Shown: piece by piece, positions 56,316 to 64,000 of the stretch
Layout: each line of letters starts with the position of its first letter
Position numbering within the stretch: the first letter of the stretch is position 1
Origin: Quercus robur
Lineage: Eukaryota > Streptophyta > Magnoliopsida > Fagales > Fagaceae
Length of the DNA: 64,000 bases
NCBI RefSeq assembly: GCF_932294415.1
Contig: NC_065535.1
Span: forward strand, 24,330,782-24,394,781
Direction of reading: 5' to 3'
Notes under the pieces: generated by a model
What the model saw: only the letters and a program-made list of their open reading frames with translations
The model's database searches: none
Told to the model about the DNA's origin: nothing
Program-made: the position numbers and the translations under genes

Positions 56316-56909
56316 CAGGGCCGGCTCTATGGTGGAGCAAAAAATGCAACTGCCTAAGGCCCCAAGTAAAAAAAAGGCCCCTAAATTTTAACCAATAGGA
56401 TTATTTATAATCAATAAATAAAATAAATTTTTTTATTAGATGAAAAAAAAATAAAAAAATAGAGAAAAATGCAACGTCGCCCACAATATTTTTCACAACA
56501 CTTGTACAACTAATGCTAAGTAGCAAGTTATTACAGCCTATTGTTGATGGCAAAAAAATAATTATAATGATATTTTCAAATAAAAAACAAAAAACAGTTT
56601 AAAATCTAGGATTTGTTGTAAAAAATATTGTGAATGTTGCACTTCTAAAAAAAAAAGAATAATAATAAGAGTTTAATTAGCAAACTTTTACTAGTTTTCA
56701 TCTAAATCTACCATTAACACCACTGTTTTACTTACCACTATCAATCTACCACATCAACAAGTATGAAAATTTTTGTCAAATTTTTTTGTCTTAAAAATTC
56801 AAAAAAAAAAAAAAATTCTATGTAGTTCATGTTAATTAGTAGTAATTTTGCATCTAAATAAGATGATCAATTTTCGCCTTAGGCCCCCAAATGCATCAAG
56901 CCGCCCCTG
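56316..56909. mobile_element. hAT-type non-autonomous element with exact 8-bp duplication
   Basis: The ends CAGGGCCGGCTC and GCCGCCCCTG are inverted repeats; AGCTGATG flanks both sides (56308-56315, 56910-56917). It is 594 bp. Inside are AAGGCCCC and its inverse TTAGGCCCCC near the ends; no transposase. Confidence 0.88.
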
Positions 56910-57279
56910 AGCTGATGTGGGTGATTTTTTGGGTTGAATGTGTAAAATTCACTACAAGAAAAATGAGCTGTTGCGGCGGACCTATTGCGGCGGGTGCAAA
57001 ATCTGCCGCTATAAGTCGTTTATTGCGGCACGTTTTGGGCCTGCCGCTGTAGAAGAGATCTATTGCGGCGGGCCAGTTGTCCCACCACAATAGTTCTAGT
57101 ATTTGCGGCGTACTGTTACGGCGGGCCAATGAGCCGCCGTAACAGACCTGTTTTAGCGGCCCAAGTTTAGATATAGCGGCGGGTCATTGACCCGCCGCAA
57201 TAGACCCTTACATTTCCCCCACTTCGACCTAAATTTTCCCTCAGTTTTTTTGCCCCTTTTCATTTTTAGCGCCTTTTCA

Positions 57280-57875
57280 TTTCTCCCCCACACACACACA
57301 CTCTCTCTCTTTCTCAGACACTTCGAGAATCTCCTCACTGTCTCGTGTCTACCAGTACCCACAACCACAGCCATCACCACCCACCACCACCACCACCACC
57401 CAACCCACAACCACCAAATCACAAACAAAAACAAACCTCTGTAAACCCAACCCAGCAAACTCAGTCACCACCATCCACCATCACCCACCCACCTGCCACC
57501 ACCATAAACCCCAACCCAAAATCAACCCACCACTAGCCACCACCACTAGAAAACAACGACCAAATCACAAAACCCAACCATCACAAATCACAAATCACAA
57601 AACAACCACCATCACAAAGACAAAATCTAGCCATCACAAAATTTCACCCACCACCAAATCCGATCCACCACCAAACTGTGACCCACGACCCAGACCCACC
57701 ATGACCAAGTGACCCACAGTGACCGCCGAAGCACTGTGACTCGCACCCATGGGAAATCGGTGAGAGGGAGAGAGAAAACGAGCAAGAGAGGGCCACAAAC
57801 AACCCCACAAACGCTTCTCTCTCAGCTCCGCTAGGTATACTTTCATGTCCGATCCATATCTCTAAATATTTTCTG

Positions 57876-57906
<31 letters not shown>

Positions 57907-60207
57907 AACAGAAAAGCTTTCACAAAGATAATATAGAAAAAGCTTTAAAAGCTGCGTTTCTTTTGAAGTTGAAAGAGAAATTTCATTTTTGCATGTTTGA
58001 TTTTTTTCCTTTTCGTGTGCTCTTCCAAACAGAGCCAGAATTTTCTGTATGTATTGTTTTTTGTGTTTTTCATGTGTTCTTTTTGTTAAAGATCTGAAAC
58101 GATAATGTCTTGTTAATGATTCTTAACAAATATGCATGTTTGTCATGTCTTTTAGCCTCAGATTGACAAAACCCACATTTTGTTTTAGCGTTTTATAATG
58201 ATTTATATTGTTGTTTGGAATATTGTTCTTATATTATATATTATATAAATTTGTCTCTGTGTGTGAATCTTATAAAAAAAGTGTTCTTTTGTTTGTGTTC
58301 TCATGTTGTGGACAAAACTATGTTGTATAATAATATATTATATATGTCCGAAGTTACCCTTTTTGTTTGATAAAAATATATATAAAATTTTGGGGGGTGT
58401 GTAATATTATTGAAACCAATATATAATTGTTGTGAGAGGGTATATGAAGCTTGGTTTTTTTAGATTGTTGATCTGTGATTCTATGATGGGTTGGCCTATT
58501 TGATATTGCTATTTATTCTTTCGTAAATTTTGGTGTGTGTATAATATTATCGATATCGATATAATTGTTGTGAGAGGCTGTTGGAAGCTTGCTTTTTTAG
58601 ATTGTTGAGTGGTGATTCTATGATGGGTTGGCCTATTTTGATGTTGTTATTTATTCTTTCGTAAATTATGGGGTGTGTATGATATTATTGAGCTCAATAT
58701 AATTTTTGTGAGAAGTATTTGGAAACTTGTTGCTTAGATTGTTGATTGGTGACTATGATTTGTAGTCCTATTGGGGACCTTATTGTTATTAATGTTTGTG
58801 AGGGTTTTTTTGTTATTATTTGTGCTTATTAATGTTGAATAGATTATAATATAATCCCAAGAGATGCCTTGCATTATTGTATGTGCTGCGAGAGATAAGT
58901 AAAAGTTTCTTTTCTCTTGTCTGCTTTCACAGCTCTGATTTCGAATCAAAATCAATTAAAAATCACTTTCAAATTTTTTTTATTTCCATTTTTTTGCTTT
59001 AGGGTTATAGAGAGAAAAAGTTTGTTCAGCCTCAGACCAATTTCTTCACAATCCCAAAAATACCTTCTTCAAGTATCTCTCTCTCTACTTTTCTTTCAAT
59101 TTTTTAAGGTATTATAACATTGAATTTGTTTGTACTATTGATTTGTGTAAGCTTTTCAGTTTGAGAAAATTTTAGCTGTTTTTGTTTGTGTGGATGCAGT
59201 TTGACTATATAGGTTTTGTTTTATTATGCAATTTGGATGTGGGTTTGTGATTGTTTCTCTTTTTCTAGTATTGGGTTGTGAGAATTGCTAATTAAAATTT
59301 CACTTCTTTAGTGTGTTTTGATGTTTCCTTTTTTACATGTTGTTGGGTTTTGTTGTGTGAATGAATGATTGTGTTGTTGAGCTCAAGTAGTTGGGTGTTG
59401 GGAGCTAAGTGCTTAGATTTTGATGTGGACATTATGGAGGGAACGGAATTGTTGTACTTTTAAGGACGTAGAAAGCACAGGGACTCAATTGATAGCAACG
59501 TTTAATAGTAACTCCATTGGAGAGTTTATAAAGTCTTTGCCTTTTTCTACATACTATTTCATTGTAATTCTTTATACTTATTGGTGTTCAGTGCACCTGA
59601 AGTAGTCTTTTGTCAATAGAATTATTATTTACCTCTTAAAAAAGAAAAGAGAAAGGTGAAGGGTGAGGTCCTAGCTTTAAGATCCATTGGCTGTTTGTGT
59701 AACTTACCAATAAAATAACTAAAATTTTATGTCGTAGTTTCAAATTTAGAATAGCCCATTCACTTGGAAAATCTGCGTATCTCTTTCATGCATATTTATG
59801 TGTCTGATGAAAGCATGAAGTCTATGTCATTATATCTAGTGGTAAACTAACTATATGTTGGTATAGAATGGTGTGATATCACTTAGGCATATCATTAATA
59901 TATATATATATATATATTGCGTCAATATCCTTCTCTCTCTGTCTTTCTTATTGTATAAATATTAGAACAAAACAATTCCTTATAGAAGGATCTATGCACT
60001 ATATTTGTTAAATTGAAACTGCTGTCCTTTTTTTTGGGGATGGTGGGAGCATGTCATAACAACCTCTGAGTTCTTGCTGTTTAATGTTGAAATGGTGGAC
60101 TACTTTACTTTCAATTTTTTAGCTGGTATCTATATAACTATTGATTTATGTTGTTTTTATTTCCTTGGATTGGTGATTGTGAAGTGAAACTGGGTTCCAT
60201 TAACCAG
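57280..60207. other. CACTA 2 interior: leader-like, CCACCA-rich and intron-like sequence
   Basis: The CCACCA-rich text continues to about 57740; an A run lies at 57879-57904; the rest is T-rich and intron-like. Three diverged tandem copies of a TTGTGAGAGG...GATTCTATGATGGGTTGGCC block lie at about 58380-58760. Apart from the LINE scrap (59417-59640) no gene is recognised. Confidence 0.4.
59417..59640 (+). pseudogene. LINE ORF2 C-terminal scrap
   Basis: DVDIMEGTELLYF-type text in one frame and MWTLWRERNCCTFKDVESTG, TQLIATFNSNS in another; the latter is the W-x-x-W-R-E-R-N motif that closes plant L1-type ORF2 proteins. An untranslated tail and an A-rich TTAAAAAAGAAAAGAGAAAG end follow at about 59636-59655. 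It is 5' truncated. Confidence 0.7.
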
Positions 60208-60330
60208 AGACTATAGCTATTGAAGATGCTGTCAGAGTTCTATTGCATGGTTTAGGGGAGGATATTAATAGAGAAGGTCTCAAGAAGACTCCTTTTCGTG
60301 TTGCCAAGGCACTTCGTGAAGGAACCAAAG
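60208..60330 (+). pseudogene. Captured exon of GTP cyclohydrolase I
   Basis: The exon lies between an AG acceptor (60206-60207) and a GT donor (60331). It reads TIAIEDAVRVLLHGLGEDIN, REGLKKTPFRVAKALREGTK. This is the N-terminal helix of the first domain of plant GTP cyclohydrolase I, the first enzyme of tetrahydrofolate pterin synthesis in the cytosol; plant forms are long, two-domain proteins. The coding text is undamaged but the other exons and the zinc and catalytic residues are absent here. It is a captured fragment in the second CACTA element, in the same direction as the element's 5' leader. Confidence 0.88.
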
Positions 60331-63300
60331 GTGCTTTTTTAAACCTCCACTTTGTTAAATCTAACTACCTCTGTAGTCTATTTTTACCATTGATTATTAG
60401 CTATTCTTTTCTACCTATTCCTTATAACATTTGTACATAAAAATGTTGGTTAGAATAATATTATAGAACACAATAGAATTTGAGGGGTTTTTTTATATAA
60501 TTTTTGTACACATGCAGCTGTATTATGAACTCTCAATTAAAGTACTTACTTTTTATGGATTTTCATCGAGGCTGTCATTTTGCTCTGCCAGTTTGACTTT
60601 CCCTAAATGACTTACTTTTTGCCATGCATTAAAGTGATTGTGTTTGAATTTGTTAAATTTGTTGTATATTTAGGTTGGTTTATGGCAATAGGTTGAAGAA
60701 CTTACTAAAAAAGGAATGAGCAAAGCAGTAATAGTTGGTGGCATAGTTAGAGTAGAGTTTTTTTATTTTTGTGGGTCCCAAAAATTAAAGTTTATAGGTT
60801 TATTTGGTTTGCATCAATGGGGATTGATATCTTTTTTTTGTTTTATTAAGTGATTATGTTTTCTGTTTCTTTTGTCCATGTTTGTGTGTTTTACTGTGCA
60901 TATGTGATTTTTTTTGGTTGTTGCTCTTTTTTTTCTTTTTTTTTTACTTGAGATGTGAGTTGAAGTAATGGTCAAATTTATAATTATTAAAACTATTATT
61001 GTGATTTTGGAGTGTCCTGCTGGTATAAGGATCCTCTCCATTTGAAATCCATTTCATGATTCATATTAAATGTGCAAATCTATAGGTGTATCTAGTGTCG
61101 TGTCATTTAAATTTGCAATTTGTAGTTCGTACACCATTAGATTAAGGAAATAAAACTTTAACCGTGAAATGGACTTTCTTGAATGAAATGGAGAGGATCC
61201 TGTGCTGCAGCTGACTTACTGGCTGTATTTGTATAGAATTTCGGTTGTACTATGATCTCTGTCATTTGGTAAAGTATAAAACTAGATTCCAAAACCTTCT
61301 GCTTATCATAAGCTCATAAAAGAAACAACCATGATAAGCTAAACAAACATGATAATGGTGGGCTTATCATGGGCGGCCCCCTCCAAGATGTGTATTTGTT
61401 TACCATAATTAATTGGTGCGAAAATGAAATGGGGTTTTACTTAGCTGAAATGGAGACCGTGGTATAATGGTTATTGTTTGGTATTGTTTAAACTTTACAT
61501 TGACATATCAAAATTTATTTTTGGCATCTTATCTTGATGGGGATTTGAAGCTACTGATATGTGTTTTTAGTCTAAAAGTAGGGATGAGCCAATGATTGGC
61601 AGTCTGTTTCAGCGGAACCTGAGGTCATATATGCCTTCATCCCTTCTTGTTGAGAATAAGGACCAACTGGGTTAATAAATCTGTTGTCAAGCAATGAACT
61701 TTGAGTTTTTTGGTGGATAAATATTGAAAAGTAGAATAGGAACTTTCTCTTTTTGTTTAGCCTTTTAGTCAGGCAGGGATAACATGATTGCTGTTATGTG
61801 CAGTGTTACCTTTTGTATCTTGACTGTGCATTGATAAGGCTTGTGTTTATTTGTGTGAGTGACACCCAGGTCTAGTTCTCATATATGGGGAACTCTGTCC
61901 TGTTTTTTTGTTTGTTTAAAAATAATTTTATTATCTTTTAAAAAATGATGGTGTCTTTAGGCCTGAAGTCCTGAAGTAAGTAAAATTGATAGTTACAATT
62001 GAAATGGAAAATAATCAATAAAATCTACAATGGAACTTATCTCACTGTGACCCAAAACTCGTGAACATTCAAACAAAATTCTTAGGAACTACAGTTTTAG
62101 CTGATAGTTACAATTGGTATTGTGCATTTGGATCATTCACAGTGGTTTTATTTTTTTGGATTTTTCTATTCACTGATTTTTTTGGAATTTTTTTCTAAAA
62201 AGTTAACCTCTTTTTAACTGAGAAGCTCTCTAGCTTTTTTGGCTTTTGAGTGTTTGACAAATTGCGTTAAACAATGCTTTAAAGTGGTAGATTTATAAAG
62301 CATGATTAGTGAATTGTAGAGTTTTTTCAATAAAAGCTTCAAATTTTAGCTTCCTAATCATGAAGGTTGATGTAGTTAAGCTTTAAACTAGTTTTCTATT
62401 GGGGAGGGTTTGGGAATTGGGATAAGCTTAGGTCTTAGTTTTTTTTTCTAAAATACATTGAAAATGCTATTACTATTAGTTGTATGCATAATTTATATGT
62501 TTTTAATATATTTCATTCTTCTTTATTTAGGTTTTTTATTTATTAGTGCTCATTTAGATGGAGAAACAAATTTTTATAAATCTTTTCCCCTTTAAGAAAG
62601 AAACCAAATAGAATTCTCTTTTTTTTTTTTTTCTTCTTTTTTTTGAGAGAGAATTTGATTGGGAGGCATTGACTCTCTCCCTCAACAACACATGATGAGC
62701 CAATCCAGCCAAGGACTATAATATAAGCGAGTGAAACTTCCTCCAATCACAAAACATTGTATTCTGTATTATGGGTCCCAAACCTTCACCTTGATTCTCA
62801 TTGGTGCGTGTGGTACACAAACACATGGTTGAGAGTGGAATTTTCTTACAAATTGGCTTGGGAAAAGATAGAAGAAGCAAAAAAAAAAAAAAAATGCATA
62901 ATATAGTATAGTATAGAGTTTTTTTAAATAAAAGAGTGTCAGAGGTTAGGGTCAAGTGAACGTGCAATATTTGAAGCATAGATCTGGATCCACTCAAAGC
63001 ACCAAACTCAAATTAAACAACACAAAATCAGTACAATATACACAATACATCACAACACACCAACACTTCTCTCACTCACTGCCACTCTTACCGGTCTTTT
63101 GTTTTTATACTTTCAAAGGAAAGAGAGAGGAGAGAGTGTGTGTCTGTGTGAGGTAGTGTTTAGAAAGAGAGAGAATCTAGAGAGAGAGAGTGCTTAGGTA
63201 ACTAGCTTTCAGCTTCTTCACTGCTCACTTAATAGCCCTGACCCCAAGAAACAAAGCAGCAGTAGTGAAGCGATTGAATGGTTCTTCTCTGCTCCAACTG

Positions 63301-63783
63301 CTGCTGCTAGACTCTGCAAACCAGCATAGGAAGAAGGCGGTGGTTTGGCTTTTGTAGTAAAGATTGACACTTTGACTGCTATTATTTATGTTTGAAGAGG
63401 GAAAGAGAGAGAAACAGCAACAAGAAAGTACCTTCTTTCATGGGTAAGCCTAATATTTCTCTCATAATACCCCAAGAGCTGGCTCTTTCAACTTTCAACT
63501 TTGAAATTGGAAAAAAAAGGATGAGAAAAATGTAAAAGGGTTTATAAAGAGAAATACAAGTAACACTGCATGTCAATCTGTAACATTCAGTTCATTATTA
63601 GAAATTGAAAGAATACAAGGAATATAAAGAGAAATACAAGTAACACTGCATGTCCTTATTCTGTAATTTCATTTTGGATGCTATTAATGAGATTATTAGT
63701 AATTTCATTCAAAGAGATTATGCTGTAATTTCATACCAAATTCTTTTATTAATTTATTTATCATTTTGGTGCAAATATACTAG
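60331..63783. other. CACTA 2 interior between the captured exons
   Basis: T-rich, intron-like text to about 62600. From 62640 to 63420 the sequence is less AT-rich and promoter/leader-like (GCCAATCC, AAGGACTATAATATAAGCG, CT and GA repeats at 63118-63192, and the short frame MVLLCSNCCC at 63279). This might be a captured promoter and 5' leader of another gene; no protein is recognised. A 32-bp direct repeat (TATAAAGAGAAATACAAGTA...) lies at 63543 and 63624. Confidence 0.35.
61028..61201. mobile_element. MITE with perfect 16-bp inverted repeats
   Basis: AGGATCCTCTCCATTT (from 61028) and AAATGGAGAGGATCCT (to 61201) are exact inverse complements; further pairing (GAAATCCATTTCA / TGAAATGGACTTTC) continues inside. 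174 bp. No target duplication was found. Confidence 0.75.
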
Positions 63784-63854
63784 CTGCTGTGGGTGCGAGG
63801 GCTACCACTTCCATCACAACAAATCCATTGTGTGCTGTTAAGACCAGACTCCAG
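63784..63854 (+). pseudogene. Captured exon of a mitochondrial-carrier family protein (NAD/folate transporter type)
   Basis: The exon lies between an AG acceptor and a GTAAGT donor (63855). It reads AVGARATTSITTNPLCAVKT plus RLQ. The T-N-P-L-x-x-V-K-T-R-L-Q text is the form of the carrier signature P-x-D/E-x-x-K/R seen in plant NAD transporters (NDT) and the folate transporter, which have W where C stands here. Only one exon is seen before the window ends, so further exons could follow at the right. It is taken as captured because it lies downstream of the second CACTA 5' end with no closing end between; an ordinary host gene starting here is the alternative. Confidence 0.7.
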
Positions 63855-63900
63855 GTAAGTTGGGTGTGCTTCTCTTTGTAACGCCTTGTCTCCTTTCAAT

Positions 63901-63907
<7 letters not shown>

Positions 63908-63933
<26 letters not shown>
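63908..63933. repeat. (AT)n microsatellite
   Basis: A pure AT dinucleotide run in the putative intron right of the carrier exon. Similar runs are at 7893-7926, 12420-12448, 13561-13590, 41558-41592 and 43917-43946. Confidence 0.8.
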
Positions 63934-63938
<5 letters not shown>

Positions 63939-64000
63939 CTGTTTGCACTCATGAGTTTGTAGTTGAAGCTGTTTTATATTTCATCTTGCATAACACAAAC

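Larger units (their letters stand above)
56950..64000. mobile_element. Second Pack-type CACTA element, right end outside the window
   Basis: It starts CACTACAAGAAAAATGAG and is nearly the same as 31736-32180 for its first 420 bp: the GCGGCGGG subterminal repeats (56970-57200), then ACATTTCCCCCAC, a CT-rich leader and a CCACCA-rich tract. After that it is different. No closing CTTGTAGTG is found before 64000. Inside are a LINE scrap, a GTP cyclohydrolase I exon, a MITE and a mitochondrial-carrier exon. That these lie inside the same element is inferred, because its right end is not seen. Confidence 0.7.

Noticed and set aside
57187-57536. Open frames rich in His/Pro/Thr
   Set aside because: They are translations of CCACCA-rich repeat text shared with the other CACTA element; not protein coding.

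Overview
This is plant nuclear DNA, most likely from a woody eudicot. The evidence is AT-rich intergenic sequence, GT-AG introns in small genes, many LTR retrotransposons, CACTA, hAT, PIF/Harbinger and Helitron elements, and gene fragments whose closest relatives I recognise are plant proteins (EG45-like secreted proteins, class B4 heat-shock factor, thylakoid TatA/Tha4, GTP cyclohydrolase I). A Fagales origin is a guess from the general look of the repeats; nothing here proves it.

The only genes that look intact are three tandem paralogues of a small secreted EG45-like (plant natriuretic peptide/expansin-like) protein at 9721-10351, 47052-47668 and 54224-54975. All have the same three-exon structure. 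The first two lie in a long duplicated block (about 6240-15480 versus 41840-52780) whose internal repeat of promoter-side sequence suggests a tandem unit of about 6.3 kb. The third is more diverged and has two small Helitrons just upstream.

The rest is mobile DNA, layered by insertion. 1-2940: minus-strand Ty3/gypsy gag-protease with one LTR. 3185-5438: a non-autonomous LTR element with a tRNA-iMet primer site, inserted in a MITE and carrying a GMC-oxidoreductase-like scrap. 5.6-16.2 kb: MITEs, EG45 gene 1, a Copia LTR/gag relic, CACTA-like and other TIR elements and a solo LTR. 16.5-40.6 kb: the central nest. A small TIR element holds a hAT element (17044-40587, 8-bp duplication GATGTGTG). 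That holds a Tat-lineage Ty3/gypsy retrotransposon (17438-39862, 5-bp duplication CACTT). Its 3' LTR holds an 8-kb CACTA element (31736-39800, 3-bp duplication AAA).

The Tat element carries gag-protease-RT-RNaseH-archaeal-type RNaseH-integrase in the sense direction, all broken. Between integrase and the 3' LTR it carries an antisense, probably intron-containing plant-mobile-domain gene. The nested CACTA element is Pack-type: it contains an HSFB4 first-exon fragment on the minus strand and a TatA/Tha4 exon on the plus strand. A second CACTA element with the same 5' end starts at 56950 and runs off the window. It carries a GTP cyclohydrolase I exon, a LINE 3' scrap and a mitochondrial-carrier (NAD/folate transporter type) exon.

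No rRNA, tRNA, CRISPR array or prokaryotic operon was seen. Coordinates of insertion sites with duplications are read directly from the sequence. Edges marked approximate are not fixed.
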